Program-made: the position numbers and the translations under genes | Part shown: piece after piece, positions 8,779 through 16,121 of the stretch | Numbering within the stretch: position 1 is the stretch's first letter | Layout of the letters: every line of letters begins with the position of its first letter | Notes under the pieces: generated by a model | What the model was told of the DNA's origin: nothing | Seen by the model: only the letters and a program-made list of their open reading frames with translations | The model's database searches: none | Source: Actinomycetota bacterium | Lineage (GTDB): Bacteria; Actinomycetota; Actinomycetes; Mycobacteriales; Micromonosporaceae | Direction: 5' to 3' | Assembly (NCBI GenBank): GCA_005885555.1 | Contig: VAWN01000022.1 | Span: 11,216-75,215 of the forward strand | DNA: 64,000 nt

Positions 8779-8809
8779 CGAGGCGCCCCGCGTCCTGCGG
8801 GGCGCCTCG
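8779..8809 (-). terminator. Hairpin terminator after rplI
   Basis: A 13-base perfect stem (8779-8791 with 8797-8809; arm CGAGGCGCCCCGC) and a 5-base loop lie 13 bases past the rplI stop on the minus strand. There is no U-tract, which is usual for actinobacterial terminators. It could also stop the plus-strand gene ending at 8561. Confidence 0.7.
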
Positions 8810-8822
8810 CTGAGGTACCGAC

Positions 8823-9272
8823 CTACTTGGCGGCGACCACGTCCAGCGCGAACTTGGCGGTGACCTCCGGATGCAGGCGCACCTGCACCTGGTAGGCCCC
8901 GACCGCCTTGATGTGCCCGGGCAGCTCGACCCGGCGCCGGTCCAGCTCGGGACCGCCGGCCGACCTGACCGCGCTGACGACCTCGCCGGTGGTGATCGAA
9001 CCGAACAGCCGGCCGCCGCTGCCTGCACGGGCGGACAGCCGCACGGTGAGCTTCTCCAGCCGCTCCCTGACCTCGTTGGCGTGGCCGAGGTCGCGGATCT
9101 CCCGGGCCGAACGGGCCCGCTTGATCAGCGCGATCTGCTTCTCCCCGCCCTTGGTCCACCGGATCGCGAACCCCTGGGGGAGCAGGTAGTTGCGCCCGTA
9201 GCCGTCCTTGACCTCGACGACGTCGCCGGGCGCGCCGAGGCCGGTGACCTCCTGGGTAAGGATGATCTTCAT
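8823..9272 (-). CDS. rplI: 50S ribosomal protein bL9
   Basis: A 149-residue bL9. The N-terminal domain has the signature [34 protein letters not shown], ending in the conserved GYxRNYLxP rRNA-binding loop. A long connecting helix ([18 protein letters not shown]) and a C-terminal domain with [12 protein letters not shown] follow. The length is normal. It is the last gene of the rpsF-ssb-rpsR-rplI operon, 14 bases after rpsR, with a strong hairpin beyond its stop. A GAGAGGAGG site precedes the ATG. Confidence 0.97.
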   Translation of the reverse strand: MKIILTQEVTGLGAPGDVVEVKDGYGRNYLLPQGFAIRWTKGGEKQIALIKRARSAREIRDLGHANEVRERLEKLTVRLSARAGSGGRLFGSITTGEVVSAVRSAGGPELDRRRVELPGHIKAVGAYQVQVRLHPEVTAKFALDVVAAK

Positions 9273-9286
9273 CTGCCGGCCTCCTC

Positions 9287-9526
9287 TCAGCGCGTCGTGG
9301 CCGTGTACGGCAGGAGCGCCATCTCGCGGGCGTTCTTGACCGCACGGGCGATCTGGCGCTGCTGCTGGGCACTGACGCCGGTCACCCGCCGAGCGCGGAT
9401 CTTGCCGCGGTCGGAGATGAACTTGCGCAGCAGCGCGGTGTCCTTGTAATCGATGTAGGTGATCCCCTCCTTGTCGAGCGGATTCACCTTCTTCTTCGGC
9501 TTGCGCAGGGCAGCGGCCTTAGGCAT
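9287..9526 (-). CDS. rpsR: 30S ribosomal protein bS18
   Basis: A 79-residue bS18 with the family core [22 protein letters not shown] and [29 protein letters not shown]. It contains no cysteine, so it is a zinc-independent (C-minus) form. It binds bS6 in the 30S platform. It lies 20 bases after ssb and 14 bases before rplI, in the conserved order. Confidence 0.97.
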   Translation of the reverse strand: MPKAAALRKPKKKVNPLDKEGITYIDYKDTALLRKFISDRGKIRARRVTGVSAQQQRQIARAVKNAREMALLPYTATTR

Positions 9527-9546
9527 TGCTATCTACTCCGGTTGCG

Positions 9547-10068
9547 TTAGAAAGGTGGCTCATCGTCGAAGTTGCCCCCACCGCCGCCGCCACTGGGTGC
9601 CGGGGTGGCGGTCGCCCAGGGATCGTCGCTGGCGTACCCGCCACCGCCGCCGCCCTGGCCACCGCCCGAGGAGCCGAACCCGCCACTGCCACCGCCCGAG
9701 CTGCGCGACATCTTCTGCACCTTCGCCGTGGCGTACCGCAGCGACGGGCCGATCTCGTCAACTTCCAGCTCGATGACGGTGCGCTTCTCGCCTTCCCGGG
9801 TCTCGTACGACCGCTGGCGCAGCCGACCCGAGACGATCACGCGAGAGCCGCGCTGCAGCGACTCGGCGACGTTCTCCGCCGCCTGCCGCCACACCGAACA
9901 GGCCAGGAACAGCGGCTCGCCGTCCTTCCACTCGCCGGACGCGCGGTCCAGGGTCCGCGGCGTCGAGGCGATCCGGAACTTGGCGACCGCGGCACCCGAC
10001 GGGGTGAAGCGCAGTTCGGGGTCGTCGGTCAGGTTGCCGATGACCGTGATGGTGGTCTCTCCTGCCAT
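9547..10068 (-). CDS. ssb: Single-stranded DNA-binding protein
   Basis: A 173-residue SSB. An N-terminal OB fold (about 1-110; [30 protein letters not shown], then [30 protein letters not shown]) is followed by a Gly/Ser-rich linker and the acidic tip FDDEPPF that recruits replication and repair partners. It lies in the conserved operon between rpsF and rpsR. The linker is moderately long and glycine-rich, typical of actinobacteria. Confidence 0.97.
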   Translation of the reverse strand: MAGETTITVIGNLTDDPELRFTPSGAAVAKFRIASTPRTLDRASGEWKDGEPLFLACSVWRQAAENVAESLQRGSRVIVSGRLRQRSYETREGEKRTVIELEVDEIGPSLRYATAKVQKMSRSSGGGSGGFGSSGGGQGGGGGGYASDDPWATATPAPSGGGGGGNFDDEPPF

Positions 10069-10144
10069 CGCCTACTCCTCGTTTCGATCCACGCGTCGCC
10101 AGACTCGCACATCCGTATGACAGATCGCGTGGGGGCGCCGTTCG

Positions 10145-10435
10145 TCAGCGGACGTCCGGCCGGATCACCTTGGTGCGCAGTACCGACTCGTTGAGTCGCA
10201 ACTGCCGGTCCAGCTCGGCCACCGCTTCCGGGGTCGCCTGCAGGTCGATCACCGCGTAGATGCCTTCGGCCTTCTTCTCGATCTCGTAGGCCAGGCGCCG
10301 GCGGCCCCACACGTCGAGCTTCTCCACCGAGCCGCCCGCCGTCCGGATGACGTTCAGGTACGTGTCGAGGGACGGAGCGACGGTGCGCTCCTCCAGGCTG
10401 GCGTCGAGGATCACCATGATTTCGTAATGACGCAA
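10145..10435 (-). CDS. rpsF: 30S ribosomal protein bS6, TTG start
   Basis: A 96-residue bS6 ([44 protein letters not shown]). The start is TTG at 10435: a perfect AGGAGGT lies 9 bases upstream, and the family begins MRHYE. First gene of the rpsF-ssb-rpsR-rplI operon. bS6 with bS18 commonly represses this operon by binding its leader RNA, and the upstream region here contains candidate structures. Confidence 0.96.
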   Translation of the reverse strand: MRHYEIMVILDASLEERTVAPSLDTYLNVIRTAGGSVEKLDVWGRRRLAYEIEKKAEGIYAVIDLQATPEAVAELDRQLRLNESVLRTKVIRPDVR

Positions 10436-10440
10436 GACTT

Positions 10441-10676
10441 ACTCACCTCCTCTGGGCTAGCGGCCACGGTCGGTCCGTGGCAGGAGGTCTGGCGTCTGTC
10501 CGTACCACGCCTGCCGCGCGAAAGCCCGGCTGGGCGGAAGACGAACCCGACCAGGATACCTGGCCGGTACAGAAGAGAGCCGCGGGGCGTCTATCCGTCT
10601 GCCTGGGTGGGACCTGGGGAGGAACGACCACACCGACGAGCTGGATGAACGACGCCCCGCGGAGCTTGGATACTTC
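10441..10676 (-). promoter_or_regulatory. rpsF operon leader region with inverted repeats
   Basis: No gene is seen. On the minus strand, a hairpin with arms GCCACGG/CCGTGGC (10463-10469, 10475-10481) sits directly before the AGGAGGT of rpsF. Further upstream, a 12-base perfect inverted repeat CCGCGGGGCGTC (10580-10591) pairs with 10651-10662 across 59 bases. Structured leaders here are known to bind the bS6:bS18 complex in many bacteria. Assigning these stems to that role is inference. Confidence 0.35.
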
Positions 10677-11405
10677 TTATGTGGCAACCGACCGGATTGC
10701 CCGTTGAGCGATGATAGCCCGAGTTGCCGCTACTGACACGCCAACCACGCAGATCGCAGCGACAAAAATCAGCAGCCCGGCCGGGCGGCGACGACCGGGT
10801 GGGCCGGGGACCGCGGTACCGACCGAAACAGCGTCGATCCCGGGTACCCCCGCACCGGCTCCGGCCAGCGCGTCGGCTGACGGCGCGGTACCACCGGCGG
10901 GTGCTGGCGCCGCAGGATCGCCGGAGGCCGCCAGCGCACCCGGCACCGCAGAGGCGCTGGGCGTGGCCTTGGCCTCGGGGGACCTCCCGGCCCGCGGGGA
11001 CGGCGACCCGGCCCCGGCGGGCGAGCCGGCGTCAGCCGTGACAGCGACCGTCACGTAACCCACGTCGCCCCCACCGCCGACCAGGCAGCCGGGCAGCATC
11101 GTGACGCTCACCCGGCCCTGCCGGAACAGGACGGCGACCTGGTTGTCCCGCGGGACGACACCGCGGTCGGCGCCATTGATGATCAGGTGGGCCGGCTGGC
11201 CGAGGTGGTTCACGAAGGTCACCGTGCCGCCGGAGCGCACCGCCACCGAACCGGCGTCCGGATGCGACGAGGCGCCAACCCCGAGCAGGCCGCAGCCGCC
11301 CTGGAAGGCGACGGTCGGCGACGCCGCGACGGCGGTACCCGGAGCGAACAGCACGGCACCGGCGCAGGCGGCGGCCAGTACCGGCGCGAGCCGCTTACCT
11401 AGCAT
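10677..11405 (-). CDS. Secreted cupredoxin-like protein with C-terminal membrane anchor
   Basis: A 242-residue protein. A signal peptide (MLGKRLAPVLAAACAGAVLF, cleavage near AVA-AS) is followed by a beta-rich domain of about 100 residues (VRSGGTVTFVNHLGQPAHLIING ending near VSVTMLPGCLVG). That domain has the shape of a plastocyanin-like fold, with an N-H-x5-H pattern and a late Cys, though full copper ligation is not proven. An Ala/Pro/Gly linker and a C-terminal transmembrane helix plus basic tail follow. It is probably displayed on the outer membrane face. It lies upstream of rpsF on the same strand; no operon link is evident. Confidence 0.65.
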   Translation of the reverse strand: MLGKRLAPVLAAACAGAVLFAPGTAVAASPTVAFQGGCGLLGVGASSHPDAGSVAVRSGGTVTFVNHLGQPAHLIINGADRGVVPRDNQVAVLFRQGRVSVTMLPGCLVGGGGDVGYVTVAVTADAGSPAGAGSPSPRAGRSPEAKATPSASAVPGALAASGDPAAPAPAGGTAPSADALAGAGAGVPGIDAVSVGTAVPGPPGRRRPAGLLIFVAAICVVGVSVAATRAIIAQRAIRSVAT

Positions 11406-11599
11406 CCGCTGACTCCCAGGTCGGTGGGTGGCGTCCAGTCAACTAACGACGCGCGGGAGAAAGCGGTGACGCGGCTTGTACCGGGGCCGCCACGCGCCCC
11501 GCCTCGCCGGGTGCCGGCCGCGCCGCCTGCGCGGCCGCCCGCCCCGCCTGCGCGGGCGGCCGCCCACGCCCGCCGGGTGAGAGTGTCGGTGGGGAGTCG

Positions 11600-11605
11600 T
11601 AGGCT
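11600..11605 (+). promoter_or_regulatory. Leaderless-type -10 (TAGGCT) for nfo
   Basis: TAGGCT lies 7 bases before the nfo ATG at 11613. There is no ribosome-binding site between, fitting a leaderless mRNA. Confidence 0.45.
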
Positions 11606-11612
11606 CGTCGGC

Positions 11613-12389
11613 ATGCGAATCGGAGCGCATGTCGATCGGGACGACCCACTGGCCGAGGCCGCCGCGCGCAACGCCGAGGTGGTGCAGTTCTTCCTGACCG
11701 ATCCGCAGGGCTACAAGAACCCGCAGCCCAGGGCCGACGCCGACGCGCTGCGGGCGGCAAAGATTGACGTCTATGTCCACGCGCCTTACCTCGTCAACGT
11801 CGCGACGCCCAACAACCGCATCCGGATCCCGAGCCGCAAGCTGCTGCTCGCACACGCCGAGGCGGCCAAGGCGATCGGCGCGAAAGGGCTGATCGTCCAC
11901 GGTGGACACGTCGGCCGCACCGACGACCTCGCGGTCGGGATCGAAAACTGGCGAAAGACGTTCGTCTATGCGGAGAAGTCCGGTGGGCTGCCCACGCCGG
12001 TACTCATCGAAAACACCGCGGGCGGCGACAACGCGTGCGCCCGCAGGCTCGACGCGCTGGCCCGGCTATGGGACGCGATCGGCGAGTTCGGCGTCGGCTT
12101 CTGCCTGGACACCTGCCACGCCTACTCGGGCGGCGAGGACCTCGTCGACATCGTCGACCGGGTCAGAGCCATCACCGGCCGGATCGACCTGGTGCACGCG
12201 AACAGCTCGAAAGACGAGTTCGACTCCGGACGGGACAGGCACGAGAACTTCACAACGGGCACCATCGACGCCAAACTGATCGTCGCGGTTGTCCGTGCCG
12301 CCGGTGCGCCGGTGGTCGTGGAGACTCCCGGAGGCGCCGAGGGCCAGGGAGCGGACATCGCCTACCTGCGGGAGCAGCTGGGCCAATGA
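11613..12389 (+). CDS. nfo: Deoxyribonuclease IV (AP endonuclease)
   Basis: A 258-residue Nfo-type TIM barrel that cleaves DNA 5' of abasic sites in base-excision repair using a trinuclear zinc centre. Ligand-bearing motifs visible in order: IGAHVDR, VHAPYLVN, VHGGHVGR, PVLIENTAGG, FCLDTCHAYSGG, DLVHANSSKDEFDSGRDRHENFTTG and VVETPGG. The start at ATG 11613 is set by the family N-terminus (MRIGAHV). The stop overlaps the next ATG by 4 bases (ATGA), so the two are probably co-transcribed. Confidence 0.95.
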   Translation: MRIGAHVDRDDPLAEAAARNAEVVQFFLTDPQGYKNPQPRADADALRAAKIDVYVHAPYLVNVATPNNRIRIPSRKLLLAHAEAAKAIGAKGLIVHGGHVGRTDDLAVGIENWRKTFVYAEKSGGLPTPVLIENTAGGDNACARRLDALARLWDAIGEFGVGFCLDTCHAYSGGEDLVDIVDRVRAITGRIDLVHANSSKDEFDSGRDRHENFTTGTIDAKLIVAVVRAAGAPVVVETPGGAEGQGADIAYLREQLGQ

Positions 12390-14587
12390 CAGAACAGGGC
12401 GTGGAGCAGGCCGCCGCGCAGACGCCGGCCGCCGAGCAGACCGGGACGGGTACGCCGGCGGCTGGCGACGAGAATCCGGCCGGCGCCGGTGCGGCCGGAA
12501 GTGACCCGGCCGCCGGTGCCGCCAGGGTTGACGCGGCGGCCGGTGCGGCCGGAAACGATTCGACGGCCGGTGCGGCCGGAAACGACGCGGGGGCCGGCGC
12601 CGCCGGGGTTGACGCCGCGGACGCCGGTGCCGCCGAGGTCGCGGAGACCGGGGCGGCGACCGGGAACACCGACCCGGGTGACCAGGCCGGTGCGGACCCG
12701 AGCGATGCCGCGGCCGCAGCGACCTCACCGGCCACCGCCCCGGCGGCCGCGGCCGCACCGGTCGCAGCACCGACCTCGCCGGCCACCGTGCGGGTCGCCG
12801 CACCCGCCGCCGAGGACAGCTGGGCGAATTTCGGCCCGGCGCCGGAGCGGGTCGTCGGCCGGCCCGGACGGATCCTGCGCCGCATCGGCCGGGTCCTGAC
12901 GCACGAGTGGTTCCTCGCCTGCCTGGGCGGGCTCGCGCTGGCGATGCTGATGCACTGGCGCTCGGTACTGCACCCGGCCACCACGATCCCGGCCGACATC
13001 TGGGACCCGACGCTGCAGGCCTGGCAGCTGGCGTGGTCCGGGCACGCGCTGCTCAGCGACCCGGCGAACCTGTGGAACGGCAATGCCTTCTACCCGGACA
13101 AGTACAGCTACGTCTTCTCCGACACGCTGTTCGGGTACTTCCCGGCGGGGCTGTTCGGCAACGGTCCGTCGGCCGCGCTGGTGCGGTACAACGTCGTGTT
13201 CATCCTGCTGCACGCGCTGGCGTTCATCGGGCCGTACGCGCTGGTACGGCAGCTCGGTGCCGGGCGTACCGCGGCGGCGCTGGCCGGGGCCGCGTTCGCC
13301 TACGCGCCCTGGCGCTGGGGCCAGGCCGGGCACATGCACGTGCTGTCCAACGGCGGGATCGTGCTGGCGCTGGCGATGCTCGCGCGGGGGCACGGGTACT
13401 CGTTCACGCGGGGCTTCGAACGCGGCCGCACCCGGGTCGGCTGGGTGATCGCCGGCTGGTGCGTGGCCGCCTGGCAGGTCAGCCTCGGCTTCGGCATCGG
13501 CCTGCCGTTCGCCTACGTGCTCGCCGCGATCGCCTTCGTGGTCGGCGTGCGTTGGCTGGTCCGGTGGCTGCGCGGCCGGCCGGTACCGGGCCGCTGGGTA
13601 CTGGCCGCCAACGCGATCGGCGTCGCGGTGTTCGTCGGCGTCGGTGTGTTCATGGCGCTCCCGTACTTCGCGGTCGCCAAGCTGCACCCGGAGGCCAAGC
13701 GCAGCGTCGGTGAGCTGGCGGTGTACTCGCCGACGCTGACCGCGTTCATCACCGCGCCGGCACAGTCGTGGATGTGGGGACCGGCGCACGACGCGGCCCG
13801 CGCGGCGATGCCGGCACCGGCGGAGACCACGCTGCTGCCCGGGTTCATGCTGATCGGGCTCGCCGTGGCCGGGCTGTTCTTCTCCGTCTGGCGGCTACGG
13901 ATCCGGCTCTGGCTGCTCGCCGCGACGGTGGTCAGCGTGGCGCTCGCGTTGGGTACCCACTTCTTCGGCGGTACCTACGGCTACCTGCTGCTGTACGACT
14001 TCGCCCCGGGGTGGCAGGGCATCCGCACCCCCGGCCGGCTCATCATCTGGACCACGCTGCTGCTGGCGGTGCTCGCCGCCGGGGCGGTCGGCTCGCTGGT
14101 GAGCCGCTCGTACGAGCTGGCCGCCGAGCGGCCGCCCTACCGGCCCAGCCTGCTCATGCGCCTGGGCACGCTGATACCGCTGCTGCTGGTACTCGTCGAG
14201 GGCGCGAACAAGGTCGACCATCCCGTCGTACCGTCGCAGCCGGTCGCGGTACGCGACGCGATCGGGCCGATGGTCGTGCTGCCCACCGACCAGCTCACCG
14301 ACGAGAACATCATGTTGTGGTCGACCACCCGTTTCCAGCCGATGATCAATGGTGGCAGCGGCTTCTACCCCGACGACCAGACCGCCGCCCGCGACGCGCT
14401 CAAGTCGTTTCCGGACGCGTCGAGCGTGGAACTGCTGCACCAGCTCGGCGTCAAGACGGTGGTCGTGCTGAAGGACCGGGTCGCCGGTACCGACTACGCG
14501 CACGCCGCCACGCCGGACCCGTCAGCCCGCGGCCTGGGTCTGGACTGGCGCGACGAGGGCCAGGCCATCATCTTCACGCTCGGGTGA
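12386..14587 (+). CDS. Large polytopic membrane protein with repetitive N-terminal tail
   Basis: A 733-residue protein. Residues 1 to about 140 are an Ala/Gly/Asp-rich disordered tail built from degenerate GAAGND-like repeats. The rest contains about 11 membrane segments with a long first periplasmic loop (TTIPADIWDPTLQAWQLAWSGHALLSDPANLWNGNAFYP, quoted in parts). That layout is typical of GT-C glycosyltransferases or YfhO-like proteins: DPTLQAW and FYPDKYSYVFSD resemble the acidic catalytic loop. A C-terminal soluble region of about 120 residues carries VVLPTDQL and FQPMINGGSGFYPDD. It overlaps nfo by 4 bases and its convergent neighbour by 14. The substrate is unknown, but lipid-linked sugar transfer is plausible. 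Confidence 0.7.
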   Translation: MTEQGVEQAAAQTPAAEQTGTGTPAAGDENPAGAGAAGSDPAAGAARVDAAAGAAGNDSTAGAAGNDAGAGAAGVDAADAGAAEVAETGAATGNTDPGDQAGADPSDAAAAATSPATAPAAAAAPVAAPTSPATVRVAAPAAEDSWANFGPAPERVVGRPGRILRRIGRVLTHEWFLACLGGLALAMLMHWRSVLHPATTIPADIWDPTLQAWQLAWSGHALLSDPANLWNGNAFYPDKYSYVFSDTLFGYFPAGLFGNGPSAALVRYNVVFILLHALAFIGPYALVRQLGAGRTAAALAGAAFAYAPWRWGQAGHMHVLSNGGIVLALAMLARGHGYSFTRGFERGRTRVGWVIAGWCVAAWQVSLGFGIGLPFAYVLAAIAFVVGVRWLVRWLRGRPVPGRWVLAANAIGVAVFVGVGVFMALPYFAVAKLHPEAKRSVGELAVYSPTLTAFITAPAQSWMWGPAHDAARAAMPAPAETTLLPGFMLIGLAVAGLFFSVWRLRIRLWLLAATVVSVALALGTHFFGGTYGYLLLYDFAPGWQGIRTPGRLIIWTTLLLAVLAAGAVGSLVSRSYELAAERPPYRPSLLMRLGTLIPLLLVLVEGANKVDHPVVPSQPVAVRDAIGPMVVLPTDQLTDENIMLWSTTRFQPMINGGSGFYPDDQTAARDALKSFPDASSVELLHQLGVKTVVVLKDRVAGTDYAHAATPDPSARGLGLDWRDEGQAIIFTLG
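12466..12660 (+). repeat. Degenerate coding tandem repeats (GGTGCGGCCGGAAA type)
   Basis: Several copies of GGTGCGGCCGGAAACGA-like units, and diverged GCCGCCGGGGTTGACGC versions, are spaced 36 to 45 bases apart. They encode Gly-Ala-Ala-Gly-Asn/Val-Asp. The array forms the disordered N-terminus of the 12386-14587 protein and is likely to vary in copy number. Confidence 0.6.
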
Positions 14588-16085
14588 GGACCGCCTCGTC
14601 GGGAAACGGTTCGCGCCCGCCGAGCGAGCCGAACGGGTCGTTGAGCACGCCGCCGTCGGGATCCCCGCCGCCGTAGGAGGTGCGGACCGCGTCCCGCTCG
14701 GGGCGCAGGATGTCGCGCACCACGTACCCGGCGAAGACCACGACGGTGACCAGCCGCGCCAGGGCGGCCAGGTCGAAGACGGTCTCCGGGAAGATCTGCC
14801 GGCCCGATGCCGCCATCAGCTCGCCGTAGAACGCGCAGAAGTACAGCACCTCGGCGGCCTGCCAGGCGAGGAACACTCCCCAGCGGGGCCGGGCCAGTAC
14901 CGCCAGCGGCAGCAGCCACAGCACGTACTGCTGTGACCAGACCTTCGAGAAGACCAGGAACCCGGCCAGTACCAGGAAGCCCAGCTGGGCGAGCCTCGGC
15001 GGCTGGGGTGCGACGAAGACCAGTACCCCGACGCCGACGCAGCACAGCCCGAACAGCGCGTAGGTGACCAGGTTCAGCACGCCGATGTGCCCGTCGAACC
15101 AGTTCACCCCGGGCAGTGACCCGATGAAGGGGAAGTGCTCGCCGAGGTACCAGAGGGTGCCCCAGTCGATCGCCCGGCTGTTGTTGAACTTGAAGAACGT
15201 CCACCAGGACTCGGAGTACCCGAACAGGACCGGCAGGTTGACCGCGGTCCACGCCACGATGCCGGCGGTACCGGCGACCAGCGTGTCCGGGAACCGCCGG
15301 GCACGAAGGCCGAGCAGCAGCAGCGGGATGAACAGGAAACCCGGCCACAGCTTGGCCGCGGTGCCGAGACCGAGCAGCACCCCGGCCAGTACCGGATGTC
15401 GTTTCGCCCACGCGTACAGGCCGAACACCGCGAACGCGACGGCGAGCAGGTCCCAGTTGACGGTCGCGGTCAGGAACAGCGCGGGGGAGAGGGCGAACAG
15501 CGCGACGTCCCAGGGCCGGCGCCGGCGCAGCGCGAGCATGCAGGCGACGCTGGCGATCGTGAGCCCGCCGAGGACCAGCGCGTTGGTGTTGTAGAACCAC
15601 TGGCCCTGGTTGATCTCCGGGTGGTCCTTGCCGAGCTGGTGTACCGGCAGCCCGAGCAGCCCCATGAACGCCCCGGTGAGCACCGGGTACTCGACGGGGT
15701 GCTGGGCGTACGGGATCTTCCCGTCGGACAGGCCCTCGTTGTAGTACAGCGCGAGCACGTCGGTGTAGCACATCTCGCGGTACTGCTTGAGGTCGCTCCA
15801 CGCGCCGTCCTGGCACGGCGACTTCTGCACCCAGTGCGCGGCGAGGGTCAGACAGACCAGGGCGAGGACGATGCGGGCCACGGTGTAGTACCGCGCGCCG
15901 CCCGACGAGCGGGTCGCGTGGGTACCGAGCGGGCCGCCGATCGCCTCGGACAGCCCGCGCACGAACTCGTCGGAGCGGGCGGGCTGGTCAACCGGCGGCG
16001 GTGCGGCCGGGCGCATACCGTCGTGAGCCAGCACCTGGGCTGGATCAGCAAGGCGGCGCTCAAGAGTCACCGGTACATCCTGCAC
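14574..16085 (-). CDS. GT87-like polytopic membrane glycosyltransferase
   Basis: A 503-residue protein with about 11 membrane helices after a roughly 65-residue cytoplasmic tail. The first extracellular loop has CQDGAWSDLKQYREMCYTDV and GKIPYAQHPVEYPVLTG, and a later segment LGLGTAAKLWPGFLFIPLLL. This is the pattern of actinobacterial GT87 (polyprenyl-phosphate-mannose-dependent) enzymes. The GTG at 16085 gives the full frame; an ATG at 16016 (MRPAAPPPV) is a credible alternative, and neither has a strong ribosome-binding site. It lies 36 bases downstream of the PBP gene on the same strand, and its 3' end overlaps the convergent 12386-14587 gene by 14 bases. A cell-envelope role is inferred from this pairing. 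Confidence 0.75.
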   Translation of the reverse strand: MQDVPVTLERRLADPAQVLAHDGMRPAAPPPVDQPARSDEFVRGLSEAIGGPLGTHATRSSGGARYYTVARIVLALVCLTLAAHWVQKSPCQDGAWSDLKQYREMCYTDVLALYYNEGLSDGKIPYAQHPVEYPVLTGAFMGLLGLPVHQLGKDHPEINQGQWFYNTNALVLGGLTIASVACMLALRRRRPWDVALFALSPALFLTATVNWDLLAVAFAVFGLYAWAKRHPVLAGVLLGLGTAAKLWPGFLFIPLLLLGLRARRFPDTLVAGTAGIVAWTAVNLPVLFGYSESWWTFFKFNNSRAIDWGTLWYLGEHFPFIGSLPGVNWFDGHIGVLNLVTYALFGLCCVGVGVLVFVAPQPPRLAQLGFLVLAGFLVFSKVWSQQYVLWLLPLAVLARPRWGVFLAWQAAEVLYFCAFYGELMAASGRQIFPETVFDLAALARLVTVVVFAGYVVRDILRPERDAVRTSYGGGDPDGGVLNDPFGSLGGREPFPDEAVLTRA

Positions 16086-16121
16086 TGCGGGAAACCCGAC
16101 GTGTGTCCGGGGCGGCCCCGG

